NCBI RefSeq assembly: GCF_023701945.1
Contig: NZ_JABAEF010000027.1
Span: 1-64,000 of the forward strand
DNA from: Rhizobium sp. CG5
GTDB lineage: Bacteria; Pseudomonadota; Alphaproteobacteria; Rhizobiales; Rhizobiaceae
Length of the DNA: 64,000 nt
Direction: 5' to 3'
The number at the start of each line of letters is the position of its first letter. The first letter of the stretch is position 1. Both the position numbers and the translations under genes were made by a program. The notes beneath the pieces were generated by a model, which did not search any database, had not been told where the DNA came from, and saw nothing but the letters and a program-made list of their open reading frames with translations. This document shows positions 49,939-59,206 of the stretch, one piece after another.

Positions 49939-51191
49939 GTTCCTATTCCGCCCTTTCCCTGGCTTGGAATGCCCTGAGCGGGCATGGCGGTTGGAAGGCC
50001 GCCTGGCGCGATCCGGAGCCGCGCAAGCACTACGATGTCGTCATCATCGGCGGCGGCGGACATGGACTGGCGACGGCCTATTATCTGGCGAAGAACTACG
50101 GCATCGCAAATATTGCCGTGCTGGAAAAGGGCTGGATCGGCGGCGGCAATGCCGGGCGCAACACCGCGATCGTTCGCTCCAACTACTTGCTCACGCCGAA
50201 TTCCCATTTCTACGAGCATTCCCTGAAGCTTTGGGAGGGCCTCAGCGCCGATCTCGAATTCAACGTGATGTTCAGCCAGCGCGGCATGGTCAACATTGCT
50301 CACAGCAATGCGGAGCTGTCGGCCCTGCATCGGCGCGGCAATGCCATGCGGCTGAACGGCGTCGACGCCGAGTTGCTATCGCTTCCCGATCTCGGGGCGC
50401 TGATGCCGGGGCTGGACCTGTCACCGCAGGCCCGTTTTCCGATCGTGGGCGGGCTCATCCAGAAGCGCGGGGGCACCGCGCGTCACGATGCCGTTGTCTG
50501 GGGCTATGCCCGCGCCGCCGACCGGCGAGGGGTCGACATCATCCAGAATTGCGAGGTCAAGGCGTTGCGGCGCGACGGCGACCGCATTGTTGGTGTCGAT
50601 ACGACGCGCGGCGTGATCGAGGCCGGCAAGGTCGCGATTTGTGTCGCGGGGCATTCGAGCCAGCTTGCGGCGATGGCGGGTTTGCGATTGCCGATGGAGA
50701 GCCATGTCCTGCAGGCCATGGTTTCCGAACCGGTCAAGCCGATGCTGGATGTGGTTGCCGTTTCCGGCGCGCTGCATGTCTACATCAACCAGTCCGACAA
50801 GGGCGAGATCGTGATGGGCGGCGATATCGATGGAAGCAATTCCTACGCCCAGCGCGGCGATCCCCATATTCTCGACCACGTCGTGGAATCGGCAATCTCG
50901 CTTTTCCCCTCGCTCCGGCGATTGCGGATGATGCGCAGCTGGGGCGGTATCGTCGACATGTCCATGGATGGCAGTCCGATCATCACGTCCCTTCCGATCT
51001 CTGGCCTCTACCTGAACGCCGGTTGGTGTTACGGCGGCTTCAAGGGCACTCCGGCTGCTGGCGATGCGATGGCCCATCTCGTGGCAACCGGCGAGCCGCA
51101 TCGCTTTGCCAGACATTACACCCTCAATCGCTTCGATACGGGCGAACTGCTCGATGAACGAGGCTCTGGCTCAAGCGCGTGGATGCATTGA
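49935..51191 (+). CDS. soxB: Sarcosine oxidase beta subunit
   Basis: This 418-residue FAD-dependent oxidoreductase is the beta subunit of heterotetrameric sarcosine oxidase, which demethylates sarcosine or similar secondary amines to give a primary amine, a one-carbon unit on tetrahydrofolate and hydrogen peroxide. The FAD motif VVIIGGGGHGLATAYYLA lies at about residues 35-52. GGTARHDAVVWGYARAAD contains His184, the expected attachment site of covalent FMN. The end contains GWCYGGFKGTPAAG. Gene order soxB-soxD-soxA-soxG with overlaps is canonical. Usual partners glyA and purU are missing, so the true substrate may be another N-alkyl amino acid. Confidence 0.92.
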   Translation: MSSYSALSLAWNALSGHGGWKAAWRDPEPRKHYDVVIIGGGGHGLATAYYLAKNYGIANIAVLEKGWIGGGNAGRNTAIVRSNYLLTPNSHFYEHSLKLWEGLSADLEFNVMFSQRGMVNIAHSNAELSALHRRGNAMRLNGVDAELLSLPDLGALMPGLDLSPQARFPIVGGLIQKRGGTARHDAVVWGYARAADRRGVDIIQNCEVKALRRDGDRIVGVDTTRGVIEAGKVAICVAGHSSQLAAMAGLRLPMESHVLQAMVSEPVKPMLDVVAVSGALHVYINQSDKGEIVMGGDIDGSNSYAQRGDPHILDHVVESAISLFPSLRRLRMMRSWGGIVDMSMDGSPIITSLPISGLYLNAGWCYGGFKGTPAAGDAMAHLVATGEPHRFARHYTLNRFDTGELLDERGSGSSAWMH

Positions 51192-51194
51192 CCC

Positions 51195-51458
51195 ATGCGT
51201 ATTAACTGTCCCTGTTGCGGCGCTCGTCCGGTTGCGGAGTTCACCTACGGAGGTGCGGCTCTCGAGCGGCCCGACGTGGCGGCGCCCTTCGGTTCAGCCG
51301 AGGCGCCCGCGCAGAGTTGGAGCGACTACGTCTATAGACGCGACAATCCTCTCGGTCCCAACCGAGAGCGCTGGTTTCACGCTGCGGGATGCCGCCAATG
51401 GTTCGTGGTGACGCGGGACACGCGCAACAACGACTTTCTGCAAGAGGTGAACCCATGA
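51195..51458 (+). CDS. soxD: Sarcosine oxidase delta subunit
   Basis: This 87-residue zinc subunit of the sarcosine oxidase complex has a CPCCG motif at residues 5-9 and HAAGCRQWF towards the end, which together give the three cysteines and one histidine that hold zinc in the known structure. The EFTYGGAA and AEAPAQSWSDYVYRRDNP segments are conserved. It starts three bases after soxB and its stop overlaps the soxA start (ATGA). Confidence 0.92.
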   Translation: MRINCPCCGARPVAEFTYGGAALERPDVAAPFGSAEAPAQSWSDYVYRRDNPLGPNRERWFHAAGCRQWFVVTRDTRNNDFLQEVNP

Positions 51459-54382
51459 GTGGTTGGCGGACAGAGGGGGGTGGAACCGTCATCGATCGCG
51501 GCAGGCCTCTCACCTTCCGTTTCGACGGAAGGGCGTATACCGGTTATCAAGGCGATACGCTGGCCTCGGCACTGATCGGCAACGGCGTCGATATCGTCGC
51601 CCGCAGCTTCAAATATCACCGCCCACGTGGTGTCGTGGCCTATGGTTCCGACGAACCGAATGCTCTGGTCGAGGTGGGGGAGGGCGCTCGTCGCACGCCA
51701 AATCTCAAGGCCACGCAAGTCTGGCTGGAGGACGGTCTTGTCGCCCGCAGCCAGAACAGATGGCCCTCGGTCAAATTCGACCTGATGGCAGTTAACGATG
51801 TGATCTCGCCGCTCATTCCATCCGGATTCTATTACAAGACCTTCAAATGGCCGGTCTCGGCCTGGCCGCTTTACGAAAAGATCATTCGCAGCGCGGCCGG
51901 CATGGGTCGGGCGCCGACCGAGCCGGACCCGGATCGTTACGAGACCGTGTATCGGCATGTGGACGTCTTGGTGATCGGCGGCGGTGTGGCGGGGGTTGCT
52001 GCTGCCGAGGCGGCCAGCAGGGGCGGCGACAGCGTGATGATTGTCGATGAGCAGCCCGTCTTCGGTGGGTTGGGCACCGATGCCGACACGCAGGTCGAAG
52101 AGAAGACCTATGCGGACTGGCGCGATGGCATTGTGCAGGCACTGTCCGCGCGTCCCGATGTGCTGATGGTTGCCGGCGCGACTGCCTATGGCCACTATGA
52201 CGGCAACGAAGTGGCAATCGTCGAAAACGGTGCACCGGGCGTGCGCCAGCGCCGCTGGATGGTTCATGCCGGACGCATCGTGCTGGCAACAGGCGCTTTC
52301 GAACGGCCTCTGCTGTTTTCCGGAAATGACCGTCCCGGCGTCATGATTGCCAGTGCAGCGTTTCATTACCTCGACCGCCACGGCGTCGCGGCAGGACGGC
52401 GGGCTGTCCTGTTTACCAATAACGACAGCGCCTATGAAGCGGCGTTCCGTCTTCAGGCAGCCGGTGTCGAGATCGCGGCTGTTGTCGACTGTCGTCCCGA
52501 AGTGAACGAGAGATTGCAGGTTCGTGTCCGCGCGGCCGGTTTGCGCCTGTTTCTCTCCCATCGCATAGAACGCAGTCACGGCAAAGGCCGGGTGAAGGGG
52601 TGCACGATCCGTCCCTTCACCGCTGGTGGCGCGCCTGTCAGGCTGTCCTGCGATCTGCTTCTCACGGCAGGCGGGTGGTCGCCCGCCGCCCAGCTCTATA
52701 CCCATGCTGGCGGGCGTCTCCGTTATGATGACCGTATCTGCGCGATGGTGCCGGATGTCACTGCCTGGGAAGGTCGGACATCGACCGGCATGGTTGCTGT
52801 CGGGGCCTGCGCCGGGATGTTCGATGTCGAGGACTGCATTGCCGCCGGTCGCGCTGCGGGTCAAGGCCAGCCGGTTCCGCATAAGGCGCCGGCTACGGTG
52901 TTCCCAGTCGAACCGCCCCCGGCCGCGCCTAAGCAATTCGTTGATCTGCAGAATGACGTGACGACAGCCGATCTGAAGCTTGCGGTGCGCGAGGGTTATC
53001 GTTCGGTCGAACATGTCAAGCGCTACACGACGCTGGGCATGGGAACCGATCAGGGCAGGCTTGCCGGTCTCAACGGTGTCGATGTCATAGCGCAGGCGCT
53101 AGGTCGCACGACGGCGGAGATCGGTAACAGCAGGCCGCGCCCGCCCTATTCCCCGGTGACGTTCGGTGTCATGGCCGGCACTTTTGTCGGATCCTTGTCG
53201 ACTCCGGCGCGGACGACCCGCATGCATGGCTGGCACGAAGCCCATGGGGCCGTCATTGCGAATGTCGGCAGCTGGCGCCGTTCACAACTCTATCGGCGTG
53301 AGGGCGAAGGCGACATGCAGGCGGTGATCCGCGAAGCCGCGAACACGCGCCTCAATGTTGGCATATCCGATGTTTCCACGCTCGGAAAGATTGACCTTCA
53401 GGGGCCGGACGTCGCTCGCTTGCTGGATTACGTCTACATCAACGGCTGGCAGACCTTGAAGCCCGGCCGCTGCCGATATGGCGTGATGCTGCGCGAAGAC
53501 GGCATGGTGATGGATGATGGAACCGTGACCAGGCTTTCCGAGGATCGCTGGTTCATGACCACGACGACCGGCAATGCAGAGCGCGTCTTTGCCCATCTGG
53601 AACGCGTGCGTCAGGTGGAGTTGCCTGACCTCGATGTGACCATCACGCCGGTGACAGAGCATTGGGGTGCAATGGCCATCGCAGGTCCGCGATCCCGTGA
53701 TCTGCTGATGGCACTCAATCCCGACTTTGCGGTCGATAATGAGGCATTGCCCTTTATGAGCGTGGCCGAAGGCCGGCTCGGGGACATCGAGGCGAGAGTG
53801 TTGCGGGTCAGTTTCTCCGGCGAGCGCGCCTATGAAATCTACGTGGCATCGGGCGATGCCCTGCGCATGTGGGAAACCATCATCGAGACAGGTGCCGCAT
53901 TCGGTCTGATGCCCTATGGCACGGAAGCCATGATGACGATGCGCATCGAGAAGGGGCTTTTCGTTCCCGGTTTCGAGGCCGACGGCCGCACGGTGCCCGC
54001 CGATCTGGGGCTGGCGCGGATGGTCAGCACGAAAAAGGAGTTTTTCGGCCGAAACTCCCTGACGCGCCCTGCTTTCACCGCCCCGGACCGCAAGCAATTG
54101 GTGGGGATCATGGCGGTGGACCGTACACAGGCCATCCCGCGCGGAGCCCAGATTGTGATCGATGCGGCCGCCGTACCGCCGGTGCCGATGGACGGTCATG
54201 TCACCTCGGTCACCTTCAGTCCCGAACTCGACCGCTGGATCGCACTGGCGCTGGTTTCTGGCGGTGCGTCCGCGCATGGCCAGCAGCGCATCGCGGCCTC
54301 ACCCCTGACCGGCGAAAACGTATCGGTGACGCTCTGCGACCCCGTCTTTATAGACCCAAGAGGGGAGAGGCTCCGTGGCTGA
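51455..54382 (+). CDS. soxA: Sarcosine oxidase alpha subunit
   Basis: This is the 975-residue large subunit of sarcosine oxidase. The order of domains is: an N-terminal ferredoxin-like domain (FRFDGRAYTGYQGDTLASALIGNGV, about residues 20-100), an NAD-binding Rossmann domain (VLVIGGGVAGVAAAEAASRGG, near 175), a Fer2-BFD-like middle region around 500, and a C-terminal glycine cleavage T-type folate domain from about 600 (GDIEARVLRVSFSGERAYEIYV is its tetrahydrofolate region). The ATG at 51455 overlaps the soxD stop; the open frame extends upstream to 51389 within soxD. No defects are seen. It accepts the methyl-derived methylene group on tetrahydrofolate. Confidence 0.92.
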   Translation: MSGWRTEGGGTVIDRGRPLTFRFDGRAYTGYQGDTLASALIGNGVDIVARSFKYHRPRGVVAYGSDEPNALVEVGEGARRTPNLKATQVWLEDGLVARSQNRWPSVKFDLMAVNDVISPLIPSGFYYKTFKWPVSAWPLYEKIIRSAAGMGRAPTEPDPDRYETVYRHVDVLVIGGGVAGVAAAEAASRGGDSVMIVDEQPVFGGLGTDADTQVEEKTYADWRDGIVQALSARPDVLMVAGATAYGHYDGNEVAIVENGAPGVRQRRWMVHAGRIVLATGAFERPLLFSGNDRPGVMIASAAFHYLDRHGVAAGRRAVLFTNNDSAYEAAFRLQAAGVEIAAVVDCRPEVNERLQVRVRAAGLRLFLSHRIERSHGKGRVKGCTIRPFTAGGAPVRLSCDLLLTAGGWSPAAQLYTHAGGRLRYDDRICAMVPDVTAWEGRTSTGMVAVGACAGMFDVEDCIAAGRAAGQGQPVPHKAPATVFPVEPPPAAPKQFVDLQNDVTTADLKLAVREGYRSVEHVKRYTTLGMGTDQGRLAGLNGVDVIAQALGRTTAEIGNSRPRPPYSPVTFGVMAGTFVGSLSTPARTTRMHGWHEAHGAVIANVGSWRRSQLYRREGEGDMQAVIREAANTRLNVGISDVSTLGKIDLQGPDVARLLDYVYINGWQTLKPGRCRYGVMLREDGMVMDDGTVTRLSEDRWFMTTTTGNAERVFAHLERVRQVELPDLDVTITPVTEHWGAMAIAGPRSRDLLMALNPDFAVDNEALPFMSVAEGRLGDIEARVLRVSFSGERAYEIYVASGDALRMWETIIETGAAFGLMPYGTEAMMTMRIEKGLFVPGFEADGRTVPADLGLARMVSTKKEFFGRNSLTRPAFTAPDRKQLVGIMAVDRTQAIPRGAQIVIDAAAVPPVPMDGHVTSVTFSPELDRWIALALVSGGASAHGQQRIAASPLTGENVSVTLCDPVFIDPRGERLRG

Positions 54383-54881
54383 TCTGTGCAAGATGACACG
54401 CTGTTCCGCTGTCGCAATGGTGGAAGTAACCGGGATTGCCGGCGCCTGGCCGGCCGAATTGAGCGCCGTCGTTGTCGAAATGGGTGCTGGCGGCTTCGTG
54501 CTGAACCTCTCGCCGGAACGACGGATCGTCCGACTGGGTGGCGTTGTCGCGAAATGGCATCAGGCGGTCGCCGACGCTCGCGGCAGGCTGGTGGATGTCA
54601 CCCATGCCTGGCAACGCGTGGTTATCGAAGGCCGCTGGGCGCGGGATCTGCTCGCACGGGCGATCGATCTCGATCTCCAGTCCCGCCACTTTCGGGCTGG
54701 ACAGGTCGTGTCGACGCTCTGCGGTCGCGTGCCGGTGATCCTGCATGCCACGGGCGAGGAGAGCTTCGATCTCTTCGTCGCGACGAGTTACACCAATTGG
54801 CTGTTCAAATGGCTTGAGGTCGTTCGAGCGCCGTTGGTTGGCGACGGGGACGAAACCACTGCCGCGCACGAAGAGATTTGA
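54375..54881 (+). CDS. soxG: Sarcosine oxidase gamma subunit
   Basis: This 168-residue subunit starts with GTG at 54375 behind AGGGGAGAGG and overlaps the end of soxA by eight bases, as is usual. It has the family's weak folate-fold pattern: RRIVRLGGVVAKWHQAVAD, VVIEGRWARDLLARAIDLDL and ESFDLFVATSYTNWLFKWL. It completes the soxBDAG tetramer and probably helps to fold or stabilise the complex. It ends the first run of genes, and the aminotransferase gene follows 78 bases later. Confidence 0.88.
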   Translation: MADLCKMTRCSAVAMVEVTGIAGAWPAELSAVVVEMGAGGFVLNLSPERRIVRLGGVVAKWHQAVADARGRLVDVTHAWQRVVIEGRWARDLLARAIDLDLQSRHFRAGQVVSTLCGRVPVILHATGEESFDLFVATSYTNWLFKWLEVVRAPLVGDGDETTAAHEEI

Positions 54882-54959
54882 CGGACGGAATCGTGACGAT
54901 CCTGCCCGGCATGACAACTGAAAAGCATCTTGGATCATGGGCCACAAGGGAGACCATCT

Positions 54960-56321
54960 ATGAGTAACACAGCCGACGCCCTCAAGCATGTCTGGTTCCA
55001 TGCCACCGGTTCGCAGACCCTGCGCTCGGATGGCGGCATGACCGTTTTCACCAAGGGTGAAGACTGTTATCTGATCGATGAGAACGGAAATCGTTTTCTC
55101 GACGGTCTCTCCGGCGGCGCATTCGTCACCAATATCGGTCACGGCAGGGCTGAAATCGCGGAGGCAATGGCCGCCCAGGCTCGCGAACTCGCCTACGTCT
55201 CCCCCTACAACTTCGTCGCCCCACCGACCGTGAAGCTGGCCAAGGTCGTGGCCGATCTCGCTCCGGGTGATCTCGAGCGCGTCTTCTTCACATCCGGTGG
55301 TTCCGAAGCGGTCGAGACGGCGATGAAGATCGCCAAGCAGTATCACTGGCTCGGTGGCGACCAGAAGCGGACCAAGGTTATCAGCCGGCGCGGTTCCTAC
55401 CATGGCTCGACCCAGTATACGATGAGCATCAGCGGTGCCAGCCATGACTTCAACAACAAGATCTTCGGTCCTTTGGTTCCCGGCTGCATCCAAGTGCCGC
55501 ACAACAACTGTTATCGCTGCGAATATGGCCTGTCGCGCCCGACCTGCAAGACGCTCTGCGCCAGCATGATCGAGAAGGCGATCCTGCATGAAGGTCCTGA
55601 AACGGTTGCCGCGATCATCGCGGAGCCGGTACCCGCCGCTGCCAGCATCTATCCGGCGCCCGACGAATATCTGCCGATGCTGCGCGAGATCGCCGACAAG
55701 TACGGTGTGCTTCTGATCATCGATGAAGTGATCAACGGCTTCGGCCGCACAGGCAGCATGTTTGCCTGCGAACAGTGGGGTGTCGTGCCCGATATCATGA
55801 CCATGGCCAAGGGCCTGACCAGCGGTTACGTGCCGATGGGCGCCGCGATCGCAAGCAAGCGCGTGGTCAGCCGTTTTGAGGAAGCAAGCGGCCGTGAAGC
55901 CGGCCTGAACCATGTTCTCAGCTTCGGTGGGCATGCCGTTGCGGCTGCCGCCGCGCTCAAGAATATCGAAATTCTTCAGAATGAGAATCTGGTCGAGAAT
56001 TCCCGCGAAATGGGCAAGTACCTGCTCGATGGTCTGGACTCGCTGCGCAAGCTGCCGATCGTCGGCGATGTCCGCGGCCGCGGCCTGCTGGTAGGCGTCG
56101 AACTCGTCCGTGACAAGCAGACCCGCGAGGCATTCCGTCCGCAGGATCAGATGTCTGTACGAATGACCAACTATTTACGCGAGGAAGGCATCCTTGCCCG
56201 CACTTACCAAGTCGTCGAGTTCGGTCCGCCGCTGACCGCTGGCCGAAAAGAGGTCGAAATGATCGTATCGGGCATGGAACGAGCAGTTCTCCGTTTCGCC
56301 GCAGATATGCAAATATCTTGA
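54960..56321 (+). CDS. Class III aminotransferase
   Basis: This 453-residue PLP enzyme of the omega-transaminase (class III) family has its PLP lysine at Lys284 (MAKGLTSGYVPMGA), with IIDEVINGFGRTGSMFA just before, supplying the aspartate that contacts the PLP nitrogen. The segment NNCYRCEYGLSRPTCKTLC carries four cysteines and marks a subgroup acting on omega-amino compounds or taurine-like substrates. The ATG at 54960 follows AAGGGAG. An in-frame ATG at 54930 is less likely. It may convert an amine from the pathway to the aldehyde used by the 47493 dehydrogenase. The hairpins at 56340-56409 mark the end of this gene run. Confidence 0.88.
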   Translation: MSNTADALKHVWFHATGSQTLRSDGGMTVFTKGEDCYLIDENGNRFLDGLSGGAFVTNIGHGRAEIAEAMAAQARELAYVSPYNFVAPPTVKLAKVVADLAPGDLERVFFTSGGSEAVETAMKIAKQYHWLGGDQKRTKVISRRGSYHGSTQYTMSISGASHDFNNKIFGPLVPGCIQVPHNNCYRCEYGLSRPTCKTLCASMIEKAILHEGPETVAAIIAEPVPAAASIYPAPDEYLPMLREIADKYGVLLIIDEVINGFGRTGSMFACEQWGVVPDIMTMAKGLTSGYVPMGAAIASKRVVSRFEEASGREAGLNHVLSFGGHAVAAAAALKNIEILQNENLVENSREMGKYLLDGLDSLRKLPIVGDVRGRGLLVGVELVRDKQTREAFRPQDQMSVRMTNYLREEGILARTYQVVEFGPPLTAGRKEVEMIVSGMERAVLRFAADMQIS

Positions 56322-56561
56322 AAAATAAGGGAAAAATGTAGAGAAGAGGATAACGCAACCATCTAGCGTTTCTCTTGAGAGTTCCGGGCGAGAGAGTGGC
56401 TTAGCCACTTCCTTGTTCGGTTTCGGCCAGCGTTTCAATTTGCTGCTTCGCCGGTCTTTCGGCACAAGTTGCCGGAAAATGTGTAATATAAAAACAAAAG
56501 TTCGCATCAGTAAAAAGTTTGACTATCATGCCTTAGCAGCTAACCAAAAAGGGGAACTTGC
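56322..56561. promoter_or_regulatory. Terminator-like and promoter region before the Dpp-type operon
   Basis: The left part holds two hairpin-forming segments: AACGC/GCGTT flanked by AGAGAA/TTCTCT around 56340-56375, and AGTGGCT-T-AGCCACT at 56395-56409. They may end the soxBDAG-aminotransferase transcript. The right part is AT-rich and contains the operator-like sequence at 56492 and then GGGGAA before the binding-protein start. No gene is present. Confidence 0.5.
56492..56503. promoter_or_regulatory. Candidate IclR-type site 4 (AAACAAAAGTTC)
   Basis: This matches site 1 (GAACAAATGTTC) at ten of twelve positions and lies 59 bases upstream of the peptide-binding-protein gene. It is the weakest copy of the set. 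Confidence 0.38.
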
Positions 56562-58169
56562 ATGCTAACACGCAGAACACTACTGGCATTGACCACCGCA
56601 GCGCCTTTCGTTGGCTCCGGTGTCTTCGCAACCCGGAATGCATTTGCGGCGACGCCAAAGGCTGTCGTTGTCATGGCCAAGCAGATCGATGACCTGGGCA
56701 CCGGTTTCGATCCGGCAGAAGCCTATGACATCACTAACCTTGAGGTCATTCCCAATCTCTATCGCGGCCTCATTGCTCCCGATGCGGCCGACAATACCAA
56801 GGTCGTCGGCGACCTCGCCGAATCCTGGACCGTCAGCGATGACGGCACCACCTTCACCTTCGTCCTGAAGACTGACTCCAAGTTTCCGTCCGGCAATGCT
56901 CTGACGGCCGAAGACGCGGCCTTCTCATTGCAGAGGGCGATCAAGCTCGATCAGCAGCCGGCGTTCATTCTTTCGCAATTCGGCTTCACCAAGGACAAGG
57001 TCGATGAGCAGATCCAGGCCGTGGATGCCAAGACCCTCGTCATCAAGCTTCCTGAGGCAGTCGCCCCGAGCTTCCTCCTGCTCTGCCTGACGGCGCCAAT
57101 CGGCAGCATCGTCGAGAAGGCTACCGCACTCGCCCATGAAGTCGACGGCGACATGGGCAATGGCTGGCTCAAGACCAATTCCGCCGGCTCGGGCGCCTAC
57201 CAGCTCACCGAATGGGTCGCCAGCGATCACGTCGCGCTGGATGCCAACCCGCATTCCGGCAATCCCGATCAGATCCGCCGCATCTACATCCGCCACGTGG
57301 CCGATCCGTCGGCGCAACTGCTGATGCTGCAACGTGGCGATGCCGACATCGCCCGCAACCTGACGCCAGAACTTCTAAAGACCGCTCGTGCGGATAATGA
57401 CATGACAGTGGTTTCCGCGGGTCAGGCCGTTTCGGTTTACGTGGCGATGAACCAGGCTGTTCCCACCCTGCAGAACCTCAAGGTTCAGCAGGCGATCAAA
57501 TGGGCCATCGACTACGACGGCATCGCCACGAACATCACGCCGAACATGTACACGGTCGCACAGGGCTTCCTGCCGCCGAGCCTCCCGGGCGGTCTGAAGG
57601 ACAAGCTCTTCACCAAGGACGTTGCCAAGGCCAAGCAGCTTCTCGCTGAAGCCGGCTTCCCGGACGGCTTCGAAATAACGATGGATGTGCCCTCCTCGGC
57701 CCCTTATGCGGATATCGGGCAGGCGGTTCAGGCCGACCTTGGCGCCATAGGGATTAAGGTCAACATCATCTCCGGCGAAATGCGTCAGGTCTCTGCGAAG
57801 CACCTCAAGCGCGCCCATGAACTGATCCTGATGCCTTGGGGAACGGACTATTTCGATCCCTATTCCAACAGTCAGGCCTTCTGCGAAAATCCCGACGACG
57901 GCGAAAACTCCAAGTTGCAGCTTCTTGCTTGGCGTAACCACTTCGTCGACAAGGAACTGATCGAGATGTCGCTTGCCTCGCGCAAGGAATTCGACAGCGA
58001 AAAGCGCATGGCGCTTTACCGTGAGATGCAGCTCAAATTCGCCGAACAAGCGCCGTTTGCGATGATGCTGCAGAAGACGGCATCTGCGGTGATGGCCAAA
58101 GGCGTTTCCGGTTTTGCAATCGGTGCCCAGACCGGCTTTACCCACTATGCCGACGTCAGAAAGGCATAA
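56562..58169 (+). CDS. Peptide-type ABC binding protein (family 5)
   Basis: This 535-residue periplasmic protein of the DppA/OppA family has a signal peptide with a twin-arginine-like TRR motif (MLTRRTLLALTTAAPFVGSG, cleavage near AFAATP). The mature protein shows the SBP_bac_5 signature around ESWTVSDDGTTFTFVLKTDSKFPSG and later PNMYTVAQGFLPPSLPG. It binds a peptide or a peptide-like compound. It is the first gene of a run to RidA (56562-63917) and probably responds to the IclR regulator through the site at 56492. Confidence 0.9.
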   Translation: MLTRRTLLALTTAAPFVGSGVFATRNAFAATPKAVVVMAKQIDDLGTGFDPAEAYDITNLEVIPNLYRGLIAPDAADNTKVVGDLAESWTVSDDGTTFTFVLKTDSKFPSGNALTAEDAAFSLQRAIKLDQQPAFILSQFGFTKDKVDEQIQAVDAKTLVIKLPEAVAPSFLLLCLTAPIGSIVEKATALAHEVDGDMGNGWLKTNSAGSGAYQLTEWVASDHVALDANPHSGNPDQIRRIYIRHVADPSAQLLMLQRGDADIARNLTPELLKTARADNDMTVVSAGQAVSVYVAMNQAVPTLQNLKVQQAIKWAIDYDGIATNITPNMYTVAQGFLPPSLPGGLKDKLFTKDVAKAKQLLAEAGFPDGFEITMDVPSSAPYADIGQAVQADLGAIGIKVNIISGEMRQVSAKHLKRAHELILMPWGTDYFDPYSNSQAFCENPDDGENSKLQLLAWRNHFVDKELIEMSLASRKEFDSEKRMALYREMQLKFAEQAPFAMMLQKTASAVMAKGVSGFAIGAQTGFTHYADVRKA

Positions 58170-58180
58170 GGTCCGGCAGG

Positions 58181-59206
58181 ATGTTTCGCACACAGACTGC
58201 AAGCAAACTCTTGAGACTGGGGGCAGCCGCCTCCAGTCTGGTCGTCACCCTGTTCGGCTTGGTCGTGATAACCTTCTTCATCGGGCGGGTTATCGCGATC
58301 GACCCGGTGGTGGCGATCCTCGGCGATCATGCCAGGCCGGATGTGGTGTTGCGCATGCGGGCGGAGCTTGGCCTCGACAAACCTCTCCTCATCCAGTTCT
58401 GGATCTATATGCAGCATCTCGCCGGTGGCGACCTCGGACGCTCGATCATGACGTCCAATCTCGTACTGGATGACATCAAGCGATATTTCCCCGCTACCGT
58501 GGAGCTCGGGACAGTGGCAATGATCTTCGCCACACTCTTCGGCGTTCCGCTCGGCGTCATCTCGGCGGTGCGGCGCAACAGCCGCCTAGATCAGGCGGTT
58601 CGCGTTATCTCGCTGCTCGGGCATTCCACGCCGATCCCTGTCCTTGGTCTCGTCGCGTTGCTGGTCTTTTACGCGAAGCTGGGCTGGGCACCGGGCACGG
58701 GCCGCATCGGCGTTGGCCTGGCGGGCCTCACACCGACAGTAACGGGCTTCCTGACGGTTGACGCATTGATCGCGGGCGACTGGGAAGTCTTTTGGGACGC
58801 CCTGTCGCATCTGCTTCTGCCCGCGGCCGTGCTCGCCTTTTTCTCGATGGCCTACATCCTGCGGATGACGCGCTCCTTCATGATCGACACCCTGAGCGGG
58901 GAATTCATTACCACCGCCAAGGCAAAGGGCCTGTCGTCATTGCGCGTCATTTGGCGCCATGCGTTCGGCAATATCACCGTCCGACTGCTCACGGTGCTCG
59001 CCCTGACTTTCGCAGGCCTTCTGGAAGGCGCTGTCGTCACCGAAACCATCTTCAGTTGGCCCGGGATCGGCCAATACATGACGGTTTCCTTGATGAACGC
59101 GGACATGAATGCGGTGATCGGCGCGACGCTCGTCGTCGGGGCCGTCTACATGCTGCTGAATCTTCTCGTGGATTTCGCCTATCAAATCTTGGATCCCCGC
59201 CTATGA
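58181..59206 (+). CDS. Peptide-type ABC permease, DppB-like
   Basis: This 341-residue inner-membrane permease has an N-terminal helix followed by the GDHARPDVVLRMRAELGLDKPLLIQFWIYMQHLAGGDLGRS segment characteristic of DppB/OppB. The coupling loop SGEFITTAKAKGLSSLRVIWRHAFGN comes later, with six helices in all. The stop overlaps the start of the DppC-like gene (ATGA). It starts 11 bases after the binding-protein stop. Confidence 0.9.
   Translation: MFRTQTASKLLRLGAAASSLVVTLFGLVVITFFIGRVIAIDPVVAILGDHARPDVVLRMRAELGLDKPLLIQFWIYMQHLAGGDLGRSIMTSNLVLDDIKRYFPATVELGTVAMIFATLFGVPLGVISAVRRNSRLDQAVRVISLLGHSTPIPVLGLVALLVFYAKLGWAPGTGRIGVGLAGLTPTVTGFLTVDALIAGDWEVFWDALSHLLLPAAVLAFFSMAYILRMTRSFMIDTLSGEFITTAKAKGLSSLRVIWRHAFGNITVRLLTVLALTFAGLLEGAVVTETIFSWPGIGQYMTVSLMNADMNAVIGATLVVGAVYMLLNLLVDFAYQILDPRL

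Noticed and set aside
51377..53014. 545-codon minus-strand open frame
   Set aside because: It is antisense to soxA and has no recognisable domain or ribosome binding site.
54348..55934. 528-codon minus-strand open frame
   Set aside because: It is antisense to soxG and the aminotransferase gene, both of which have strong family motifs on the plus strand.
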